Source: Linyphia triangularis (taxonomy: Eukaryota > Arthropoda > Arachnida > Araneae > Linyphiidae). Taken from it: DNA of 64,000 nt. Where the stretch lies: positions 7,637,346 through 7,701,345 of the forward strand of contig OZ021725.1 of assembly GCA_963978545.1 (NCBI GenBank), read 5' to 3'. Within the stretch, counting starts at the first letter, position 1. Each line of letters begins with the position of its first letter. The position numbers and the translations under genes are program-made. This document shows, one piece after another, positions 35,501-47,500 of the stretch. Below the pieces are notes generated by a model. It saw only the letters and a program-made list of their open reading frames with translations. It did not search any database and was not told where the DNA came from.

Positions 35501-38500
35501 CAAAATCATTGAGGCTTTGTAGTAGCTTTTAATGATGAAAAATATTGAAATTTAACTAATTAATAAAGTGTTAATAAATTATTTTGGCAAATCTACAGCT
35601 TATTTCCTTTAAAATGACACCTTGATCATTGAAATTGGTTGAGTAGTTTAGGCGGACGGACTAACCCCAAAAAACGTATTGCCTATTAAATATATAGATT
35701 TGTGTGCTAATGTGTGTATAGAGCAGTGGTGCAGCCAGAAGTTGGAGGTTTTAGGCAAGTTTAGTCTGATAAAGCCCTACAAGTTCCATTAAAAATATTA
35801 AAATTGTAGAAAAAGGGGAACTTATCAGAAAAAAAATCTGAAAGCAGCGTAAACGTGGAAGATTTTCACCTCTGGTACATGTAAGTAGTTCTTACCTGTC
35901 CAGTGAGTTCTTCCATCCTTTGGTGATCACCCCCAGCAAGTCGATTTGTAACCCTTTGGGCTGCTATTCTAGAGGGTGGTGGGTTCGCAACCCTTGGAGA
36001 CGGAGCTAAAAGAAAACTCATCAGTATAAGATTGCTTTGTTTGAAAACAGATTTAATTTTTGTATTCATCAGGAATAGAAATTATGGTTATGTCGAAAAA
36101 ATTAACCTCGACTTGTTGACTAATTTCAGGCTAAAACAACACGCACATAAATTATCTCTATTATAGTCGTGTTAGAAAATTTACTTTTTATAAGACTGGA
36201 AATACTGAACCTATTTTACGGAAACTGGGAAGATATCTGTAGTTGGAGATTGATTGTGTTCCAACAAAAATTAGAGTTATAGGCAAAATCTAAACATTTT
36301 GTGTTTGTTTTACCATTGTAACAACAAAGAGCAATTCCCATGACAATGATTAGTGGAAGGAATTTACTTCAATGGATATAAATTCCTATATCTTTAGTTT
36401 CAATTTCATTTACTGACTAAAGAAATACTTCAACTACTAATAAATATTAATAATAAAAAAAAACATAATTAAGAAATTTTATTTATTAAAATAATGGTAA
36501 ATTGCTACATTAAGTTTTCTATCCTACCAATAGATTCTAGGATAAGAAAGTACAGAATTTCCCCAAACAGGGTTCCCACTCAAATCACAGAATGAAAATC
36601 AATGACTTTTAAAGACCTAATTAATGTTTTTAAGGACCTTTGAAAATTTGTTTTTAGGCATTATGTCGATATATAAATTTTTAATAAAGTATATTCTACC
36701 AAAAGAGTTACAAATTGGTGGATGCATAATACAAATATGTCGGAAAATTCCAATACGGTACAGATAAGTGGCGGTCACGCAGAAATAGCAAGTCCGACTT
36801 GGAATTTTTATAAATTTTGCAGTTGGACAACATCTGCAAAAATTAAGGACTTTTAATTACCTCTACGCATTTTCAAGGACTTTTAAGCACCTCTAAGCAT
36901 TTTCAAGCACTTTCAAGGCCTTGAAAACAAGTTCAAAAATATTAAGCACTTTTAATGACTTTCAATGACAGTGGGAACCCTGCCAAATGCTAATTGTTAA
37001 GTACATGCTTAAAATTATACATAGATAATCTAAGTTAAGAGTAGTAACAAAATCAAGGTAATTATTTCTGGACATTACAAGAGAAGTTTGCATCTTAAAT
37101 GGCTAAAAAAGGTTTTTCAAGGCACTAGAGCTGCCCGAGATCTACATTGAGTCAAAATATCATCAATTGAAAATTTGGGGCACCGAGAAGCAACGTAGTT
37201 AATGGGAGAACGCTTAAACAAATTTTTCAAAAAGAAACTACCCAATGTTATACGAGAAAACTTCCAAACGTTCGTATGACTGATATATACAGGGATGAGA
37301 GTGATCAGAGAGCAAAAAGGAGGAAATCCAAAAATTCGTTAAAAAGCTCGCGGAAGGAATACACAAAAAATCTACAAAATAAGTATGCAGGAAGGATGAT
37401 TCAATAATTTTAAAGATACAATGAAATTTCTCATACTATATAATAATTACATTTCAAATATTAGGAGTTTGTGAAGTAATCTGTGAGGAAAGGGGAGCTA
37501 AGAGGGAAAATCTTCTGTTCAGACATGAGGAAAAGTATACTTTGCAGGAAAAACTGGTTCAGATAAAAAAAAAATGCAGATCCTTAAAACAAGAACAAAG
37601 AGAAGGAAAATGTTACATAAAAAACCAAAAAGGAGGAAAACTGTTATCCCTGTATATAAGACTATCTGTTACATTCACTGTCATTTTTACAAATTTTTGA
37701 AAGGATGGAAAATAAGTATCCAAGTTAATAAGTTTTTCAGTTTTGAAAAAAAAATATATATATATACTTTTAAAATGATTTTGGGGGGGGGGGGGGGCAG
37801 CGGGTTGGTAGGCTGTTTCTCATATATAGTTAACAAAAAGAACCACAGCCAAATTATAAACGACAGATCAAGTTAAGTTATATCAACAATTAGAATTTAC
37901 CTTTCAGAATCAACTTGTGTTTTTATGATTATTAACATTTCTTTTTTACATATATCAGCTGTGATGTTCTTCCATGGATACAATAATATCCTCCAAAATA
38001 ATTCCCCGTTTAATTCTGAATAGCGAGATAGCTCCTAATTGGTCAAAAACTCTTTCCTATCGGACAGCATTGTGACGCCACTCTTGTAATATACAAACTC
38101 CGAGAATAACAGGGTGACCACAAAATCCAAGAAAAAAAGGTCCCTGATTTTACGAAAAAAAAAAAAAATTCAAATTTCCCCAACTTTTCCAGACATGTAG
38201 ACACACTGATCATAATAGAAAATGTATGCTAAAGAGATAATAGGCAAATTTTTTTAAAACAGTTTTGGAAGTAATGAAAAGTTTAAATTATTCTGCAACA
38301 TTAAACTTCTAACATTTACCATCACCATTCTTTAGGTAAATGATGCCGAAATACAGATGAGTGGAAAAACGTACCTTTAAAACAACAGCAAATTTCCCTG
38401 ATTTTCATGAAATTTTTAAAACTTTCCTGATTTTGCCCATAGTCTGAAAGCACCCTGACTTCCAGGTTCTGTGGCCACTCTGGACTAACCATGAACATGT

Positions 38501-41500
38501 TTTCATCAGCTTTACCTTTGTCACGGTGTTTAGGAAGGGAGGTAGTCATGATCTCGAATTTCCCCTTTTAGAGTCATATTTGATTACATCGGAAATTTCC
38601 TAGCGATATTCCAGCAGTCAAGATACCGGAATATCACTAGAAGGATTGGAAAAAATCCAGGTTTTTTGGTTTAAACTGAGTTTTTTTTGTTTTGTTTAAA
38701 CTGTTTTTTTAACTTTTTTAATCCTTTTCTAATTACATGTATACATATTTATTAATAAAATTTGATATTAACTAGAATAATTAATGTCGAAATAATGAAT
38801 AATATTCCTTCTGAAAATAATTTAAACTAAGTAAATTAACAATTTCTACTTATGTGGACATTCAAATCATATTAAATTTTAATATTATATTAAGAGATAC
38901 ATTCTTTTAAATTCAATGTATACAATATATAATTCAATAGTAATTGTTTACTGCATACTACATGGAATATTGATCTTAGATTCATCAGTAATGGTGATAA
39001 GCTGTACAAAATGATATTTTTAAGGTTTAGAAATAAGTAATTAAAGCACAAAACCTCTATTTCAGAAACAAATTTGAAAGACAGTCTATAATTTAATTTT
39101 AATTAATAATTCTGAATACTTATAAAGAAAGACCATTGAAGTTTCTTTATAAGATTTATTTAAAAAAAAGTTACAACAACAAATAATTAAAAAAATCTAA
39201 TCATAAATAAACAAATAAAAATACAATTTTAAATTATTCTTTCAAAAAACCAATTGGTTTTTTTGAGAAAAAAACCATTTGGTTTAAATCATGCCAACCC
39301 TGATCACTAGAACAGAACTGTTGTGTACCGAACAATTCTAATTTAAAGGAGCGAACGCCATCCTTGAGTTCAATCAATGGAAAACTGAATCGCATTTGTG
39401 ATTCAAATGGAAGGCATCTCTAAAGTAATGGTATAACAACTCACCCGCCCGAGCGATGGACTTCGTGGCTGAGACATTGGTGGCGAGGCGACTCGAGGAT
39501 CCTGATTTGTTGGACATGGCACCTCCTCCTCCTCTTCCATCCACTCCCATCATCATTCCGTTCCTGGCCTCCAGAGGATTGTAGTCCTGGCCACCGTAGT
39601 TGGCATCAAAGAACTTCTTGAACCATTGCAGGAACTCAAAGTTATCTTGAAAGCGACCCTTGATCAGCTTATCCACAGGGATGTGCTAAAAGTGGAACAT
39701 AGGCTTTTTAGTCGCATAATCGCAGCATAGGTGGAATTAACCTTTTAAATTAACTCAAATTTCATGACCAGGCAGTGGCTGCCCTTGATCGAAAATGCTA
39801 GTGCCAGCCGGAAGATGGGAAAGAAAACACTTATTTTTTGAAAACCAAATCAATCCTCCTTTCTTTTAAACTTCCGAATCAGTCAATGACGTCGTCCTAA
39901 AATGGCGTTGTTTTGGTAACATGCTCACCCCACCCAAGCAGATTCTCAGATGCCGAGCCAGCCAATCAGCTCATCGAATTCTTAAGGGCAGCTGAACTTA
40001 AAATTAATTCTTGATCGGCAGAATCGTTATTACATTGCATAGAGGGAAGGCTTCTATTGCTTTCCATTGGTTACTATGGCAACGTGGCTGCCCGAAACAC
40101 GTTTCAGGAACACACGGCTGCTGTGTTCGGAGGAAGAAGTGATTGGAAGCAGTTTTTTATCTCATGAATTATTCAGGCAAGAAGATTGCCGTTTATCAGA
40201 TTTTTTTTTCACTTACCATAGAAAATGGATCTTCATTTTAGAAAATTGAAAAAAATATATATAATTTAGTTTTAAACTAATAAATTTAGATGCAGCCCGG
40301 CTGTAGTGCACAAGCAGCCACTGAGACTAGGTATACAATTTATAAACAGGATTTTTGCAAAATAAAATGTCACGAATCCATAACTTTTTCAAGACTGTAG
40401 CAAATAATTTTCCATGATTCAAGAAATCATATCACACACACACAAAAAAGAACCTATATGAATTTTATTAACATGAATATAGTAAATAAATTATTGTTCC
40501 ACAAAATGACCAAGCTAATCAATATATAATAATAAGGTATTAAATTATATCATCAATAATCAAATGTTTTGGTATCAACAATGCAAAACAGTAGAGCACA
40601 GTGTTGAGATAAAAGAAAAAAAAAACTAACAAGCTCATCAAATAAGTTCATTTCAGTTCTTATATGATCTTTTTTTTTAACCCTTTAAATCCCATGGAGT
40701 CAGCGTTGTGGGTTTCACAAAACCCCAATGACTTTCCATTCATAAAAACTTGAAATGAACTCGCCCATCTCATTCTCCTGTCTGCCACTCCTGGGATTCC
40801 TGTGGGAGGTCACTGTCGACCATTAAAAGATTACTATACGTCTACAACCTGCAATAGGGTTGTGTGTTGGGTCATCTACTTGATATGTCGGAGAATTTAG
40901 TTGGGTCTTATCAATGAAACAAACACCACCGCTAAGTACATGACAAGATTTGCATAAAAGAAAAGTTCCTGACTATCTTACTCCTTGTCCAAAGGGTGGG
41001 GCAGTTTGACATTGAGTTACTTTAAATCCATGTCTCCCCTCTACATGCCCCACAATAGCCTATTGTTGAGGACCGTCACGCTTTAAACAACTACTGCAGG
41101 GCAGATTCCCCTCACTTGGAAATATACGTTTACCCCTGCACCCGCCCAAAAGGCGACTAGCTGGGAATTTCTCTACAAGGCGGTATAGGGCGGGTTGGGA
41201 TTTAAAGTGTTAACAGAAGAAACCTACTCACGCGATGTAACAAGTTAGAAATTCAGAATATTTTCATTGGTCGAGGTTTGTAACTGACAGTTATTTCTGT
41301 CAAAACGTAAATAAAACCAGATGAATCTTCGATCAGACGAATAGAGATCATGCATTTATGACATCATAGTCACGCAATTTTATTTAATGTTTAGAAGTTC
41401 ATAAAATTCAATGTTTTTCCATGACTTAGGATAATTTTTTGCTCAAAATTTACCCTACGTCAAAATAGTCATGACATTTCCTGACTTTCCGTACGTCCGG

Positions 41501-44500
41501 GAGCCCTGTATATAACAGAAAGATGTTAAAAAGAGCTAATTTAGCAATTGTATTAAAGCATGGACCCCGATTTTTTCTTTTTAGGCAAGTTAATTTAGCT
41601 CTTGAATGCATAAAAACTTGCATTATAAGGAAATAGTGTGAACTAATTTTTATCTCACTATTGTTCAGATGTATGCCTGATTTCGAAATTTAACTACTTT
41701 ATCATAAAAGTGACCAGATCAACCAAAAATTATGTAGTTAAGCAATAGTTAATTAACTAGTTTATGAAGTTTTATTGCTTTGGTTAAAATGTATTGCTGC
41801 AGGGAAAACTTGAAGTCCATATTACTTTACTACACATGTTTAAAGTTAAGTTCATTTTTACATTCAGAATTTTTTTTTGCTACTGTTGAAAAAAGGCTGT
41901 TTGAATTAAAAGATTAAGACTTGTATTTTTCTCTATGTGATTAAAACTAATATATAAAACCACCAAGTATACATTTATATATAAATGACATCTTTTACTT
42001 CTGAGTTTGTAAAGTTGATTTTTGTTCAGAAAATGAAAAATAATTCCTTACCTTATCAGCTCCAACTCTTTTAAACGCAGCTTGTAACAGCTTGAAATTC
42101 TGAATGTATTCGTGCTCCAGAACAGTTTTGAATTTTACTTTCTTTAAAGATATACTTCCTAAATTTAAAAAAAAAAAGATAACATTAAGAAAGAAAATGC
42201 AAGAATATAGATCAACAATTGCTTATATTAACAATAAACATTTCTAATACTTTCTGAAAACTTTTGGGGGAATAAAAAAAAAAGGGAAAAAAAAAAACAT
42301 GATGGTTTGAAACATCTATAAGAACAAGTGAGAAATAGTTTAGCTTTTCAAGATATTTAATCAAACATTAAAATAATTAAAGTTCTTACTATAATTGACC
42401 ATTTTAAATCAAATAATTTAGCTGTCAATTTGACAAGAAGTAGCCTTTAAGTTTACCCTGATCTTTATTTGTATCGGAATAAAGTTCATAAAAACATTGC
42501 AATTACATTAATTTATTTTTATAGTTTTTAAAATTTTGTTGGATTGCACCTCACAGAGATTTTTTAAAGAGCATTATGTAAATTACATTCTGATGTTTTC
42601 ATCAGTTAGGAAATAGCTCAATTTTGAACTCAAAATAAACTACTAATATTTTTCTATCTACATTTCCATTGCACCTGTTTTGAATGAACAAAAAAAAAAA
42701 AAAAAAAAAAAAAAAATCAGAGAAATGTTCATTATAAACAAAATGCAACATATTTAATATAATAAATTTTTAAGAGATCAAAGCTTATCATGAATTTCAG
42801 TTTTAAGTACTTGAAATCAATTATGAGTTTCCAATATATCAGTTTACAAGCATTTAAAATTAAATGACAAACTTGACAATTTGAAGAAGGTTAAAAGAAA
42901 ATTTAAAGTCACCATCTTCTATTAAACCAAGGAGAATGACTCGTAAAAAAAAAAAATATTTTGGAGCTGCACTCTAACCAGTGAGACTTTTTGATCGAAA
43001 GATCAGTATAGGCGGTTAATTTGATTTCTCATTCCTCAAGAGCAACACGAGGGCTATACATAGAATTTTGTAAAAGGTTCTTTTTCTCAGAATTCTGTGA
43101 TAAAGATCTTTAAATCAAATTGAAACTCCATGAAGGATCAGTAAAATGGCAAATATTTTTTAACAGAGTAGCCACAAAATTCAGAGACAATAATTCCCTG
43201 ATAACTCCTCGATAGATTTCTAAAAAATTCCCCGATTTTATGGCAAACTTTTTTCAAAATTCCCCAACTTTCCCAGATGTGTAGACACCCTGTATACCAA
43301 AATATAATAAATAGAACATGTATACCTAAGAGATAATATGCCATTTTTTTTAACTAATAGTGTTGGCGGTAATGAAGAGTTTAAATTATTCGATAAAAAA
43401 ATTTTTAACGATTACCGCCACAATTCTTCCGGTAAACGTACCGTCAAAACAATAACAAATCCCCTTGATTTTCGTGAAATTTTTTTTAAAAAATCCCCGA
43501 CATTTTCCCAGAATCAGAAAACTCTCCAACATTTCTCCAATTTCCAGGTTTTGTAATCACTCTGCAATATGACACGATTACTGTTATTTCGCAGATGTTG
43601 AATATAAGTCACAAGTAAAAAAGTCAAGTTATTTTTTTATCTGCTAACAAAGTACAATGTTATTGCTAATGAGGTATCCATTCTAGGTAGGACCTCCATG
43701 AACTATGCTTTGACACGATTACTATCCTATCAAAGCATAGTTCATGAAGATCCAACATAGAATGGATACATCATTAACAAGAACATCGTACTTTGTAAGC
43801 AGATAAAAAAGTAACTTAAATTTTTAAATCGTTACTTGTATCCAACATTCAAAATTATTAAATCTTTTGAAGTGATGCAACTATCACAAAAGGATAGGCA
43901 AAAAATTTCTGATAAGTTTATAACATAGATGAAACAAACGAAATGTAATACAGGCTAAATACACAATAAAGCAAGACATACCGGGAAAGAGCATATCCAT
44001 AAATTGACAATACGCAGCACCTAATAAATTTAAAACATTATGCATTAGAATAATTTGAAATAAAAAAATATGTACAACTTGTATATATTCCTTTACATAA
44101 AAAAAATCTTAAAAGTTAAAAAACACATACAATTTTAACTATAAGCAACTTAAAATGCGACAAAAGATTTGATACTTTTTTTTTATAAGGGTTTAGTATA
44201 AATTATACAAATTTATTTAAGACATCTTTTTAAAGAAAATAATTTTTTTAACCAAGAAAATCTTGCCACTTTATATATCTCACAAATTGTTATGGTTAAA
44301 CAATGGAAGAAATATTGAACTTTGGCTATTTTTTTTACAGTTATGTTTTTGTCGCAATAAATACAGTATTATACGAGGCAATAGACACACTAAAATAAAC
44401 CCATTAGGTTTTCCTAAATATTAAGCATCCGACTCAATAGTTAATTTATCAGATTTGAAATTTACAACTAGTGACCAGAATATCACCAAAACAATGCTTG

Positions 44501-47500
44501 TCAAACTAAAGGAACTGGCATGTATCATTTAACAGCAAAAAAGTGATAATCAAAATAATGAAAATGATATCGATATTAAGCAAGTTTTTGATACATTTCA
44601 TATTTATAAAAAAATTAATCTCTGGTCTTCAATTTTTTTTAAAACAAATAGTGTACAAGTCTCTTTACTGTTATGTAAAAATATTAAGAAAATTAACACA
44701 TAAAAGTTAGGCGACTTTTCTAACAAGAGAAGAAAACGATTTGTAATGACGTGTTATCGGGTCATTCAAACTGTGCAAAAGTAGATGCCCCATTGGCTAA
44801 GTGGTAATCCTCAATTGCTTAATGTACAATTTTATCGGTATTTTTACACAAATATGAATTTTCAATTGAAAAAGAAAATTGTCTATACTGATAACATTTT
44901 CTTCCGGCGATCACGACAAATTAATTTTTGTCAACAAAAGTAAATAAAGGCAAAACAATTTGATATTTGAGAATATATAGTGTATGTTGTTGAGCCTTGC
45001 ACAACACAAGATAAAACATAGGAACCAAACAGATAGGCGAAAACAACCGTGTTTGATAACGCAAATAACAATCGCCCGTACGCTGTTACTAAGGAGATAC
45101 TATCGGACTATAAAAACGACCACTCGATCTATGAATATAAACTAAAATTAACCCCTATTTCGATAATGTTTGCTCTTTGCACCACCTTATAAATATCACC
45201 GTTTTGAAAAAACTGCATTAGCACTCAATAAGCGATTTTTTTGTTTGTCCTAACAATCGGACTGTAATTTCTAAAAAAATAGTCGCCTTAGACCAAAAAT
45301 AGTTGAAGGTTTTGCTTAAAATAGTCGTTTTGGGCCCTTTTTCATTGAAATAGTAGCCATAGTCGCCTGGCCACTAAAATAGTCGCTTTAGTAGCCTTTT
45401 TAGTCACCTGTGGCAGCCCTGTACACGCTATTTAAGTATTTAGAATTATGTTCCATGAGAAACAAAAACATCAGTTATTTCTGTCAACAAATACTATTCC
45501 AGGACTTCTAAAGAATATTTACAGACATGGTATTAGCTTTAAAAATAACATAACCCATAAAAACAAAGTTTTTAATATAAATCCTTTATATGCATTTTCA
45601 ATTTTTATATTCATTAACACAGAGCTGATATCAAAAACATTTCTATCAGCAAAATGTGAGCCAAATTACGATTCAATATATGCTCTCGCATACAAATATC
45701 ATTTAATTATTCCGATTAAATTTTATTATTCATTAAAAAAAATTGCAACAATAATCAGTTCAATGCTATTTTAATGTGATTGGATGATGGCAAGTATGTT
45801 TATTAGCATTCTATAATAGCGACCTTTTTGAGACAGTAATAGCCCCAAAATTTGATAGAACGCATTGTCATTGACATCGAACCTATCTGCCAAGACCAGC
45901 CCGATTGGATGAAGGCAAGGGGGTTAATTAGTCCTCCGAAGATTCCACTCCAATTGCATACCTGCCAACATTGGCATTTTCAAATTAGTACAATTTTTAC
46001 GGAACAAATATTTGCATTCCTATGACTTATGGAAAGTCAAATAGCAGGAATATTTATGAATGTAATATAGAAATAATAGTAATTCTATTACAAATGCAAA
46101 AATAATAATAAAAAAAAAAAAAATTGTATAATATTAAATTGCTCTCAAATATAACAAATTGTTACATTTTAGTACAAAATGGAAATTATAAAATAAAAAA
46201 CTAACTTGGATTTAAAAATAAATCAAATTTAAACTTTACGATGAAATCTCTGATGAGGTTTATGATTTAGTCTACATTACACCTAAACAAAACATGCTTT
46301 ATGACACAAAAACTCTAGTGAAACATACAATGAGTTGGTGGTATTCAAAATGTTTAATAACATGCACAAATATCAATTATGCAGGCTTTCGAATTCTAAT
46401 TATTACATTTGATGTTGTCACTGTGCATTTTAGAATTGATATGAACTTCAACATCAGTAAATCCTCCACGAGAAATCTTAATATCAGATGCATAGATAGA
46501 GCAGAATACAAAATTTGTTTCTTTGTTTGAATTTCTGATGACTAGAAGTAAACTGCTTGGTTTGAAGTAAACTACAAAAAAACTTGATATTTTCTGGAGT
46601 CTTACACCAGGATTGTTTAACTTGGATATTTTAAAATAAATAATTAAGACTAACAAAGAAGTTGAAAACCGAAAGTGCTTTAATCTCTAAAGTCTGGGAA
46701 AACGAAACAGTCGTTAGGCGAGTGCTGCCAAAACAATTGAAAACGGCGGCGGTGCGATTTAGTGCGCAGCGTTGGAGTACGGTCCGAAAGAATAAAAAAA
46801 AACTAAAGTACTTTCAGTTTTCTACTTTATTAACCTCTAAAGTTCAAGACAACGAAACAGTTGCTTGGTTCGGCAAATCCTGTCGGCAACACAGATGAAA
46901 ACAATGAATTTCCGGAGCAACGCTTAAGTGCTTTTATTATAAACGCGCAACATTATTGTACGGTCCAAACAGAAGGAAGAACCAAAATCTAAAGCATTTT
47001 TGGTTTTCATATTCTTTGTTAATCTCTTAAGTCTGAGGCAACGCAATAGTTGTTTGGTTCGCCAGGTCCCGTCGGCAACACAAATGAAAACAGTGCATCC
47101 CCGGCGCTGTGGTTTAGTGCTATTATTTACGCGCAAGTCCAGTACTATTATTTACGTTTTGGAGTCCAGTCAAAAAAAGAAGGTAGAATTAAAAAACTAA
47201 AGCACTTTCGGTTTTCCGCTTCTTTATTAACCTGTAAAGCCCGAAAAATCGAAGCAGTGGTTTGGTTAGCCAAATCAAGTCGGAAACAGAAAAGAAAACA
47301 ATGCATCCTCGCCAACGCGCTTAAGTGCTGAAGATATGCGCAATCTTGGAATGTGAATAAATATTTTGACTGATGCGGTAGCTTTGGAAAATAGTTTCGG
47401 TTTCGTTGGTGACTTGAAAAAATATTTTTAAAAAAAAAAAAGTTTTAGGGAAAAAACGAAAAGTACCGTGAAATCCGCAAGATTTTTTTAACTGTTCGTA

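Larger units (their letters stand above)
26762..35895 (-). other. EB1 intron 5
   Basis: A 9.1-kb intron containing, in order: CAGGGTGGCCAC MITE b, an antisense THAP pseudogene with a small MITE, an element with 8-bp target duplication, a SINE, a piggyBac-like MITE, a 1.2-kb element with 6-bp duplication, a CAGGGATGA MITE and a Helitron. Stretches 30682-31437 and 31697-33200 show nothing recognisable. Confidence 0.75.
36006..39444 (-). other. EB1 intron 4
   Basis: It contains MITEs at 36568-36982, 37290-37653 and 38110-38482. The stretch 38483-39444 is A/T-rich without recognisable features. Confidence 0.7.
42159..43981 (-). other. EB1 intron 2
   Basis: It contains a poly-A tract near 42690-42716, a short SINE-like scrap (GAGCAACACGAGGGCTATA near 43040), MITE copy d (43164-43564) and a ~110-bp-arm foldback (43600-43850). 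Confidence 0.7.

Noticed and set aside
40067..40249. 60-aa ORF in a less AT-rich part of EB1 intron 3
   Set aside because: No splice signals, homology or repeat membership could be recognised.
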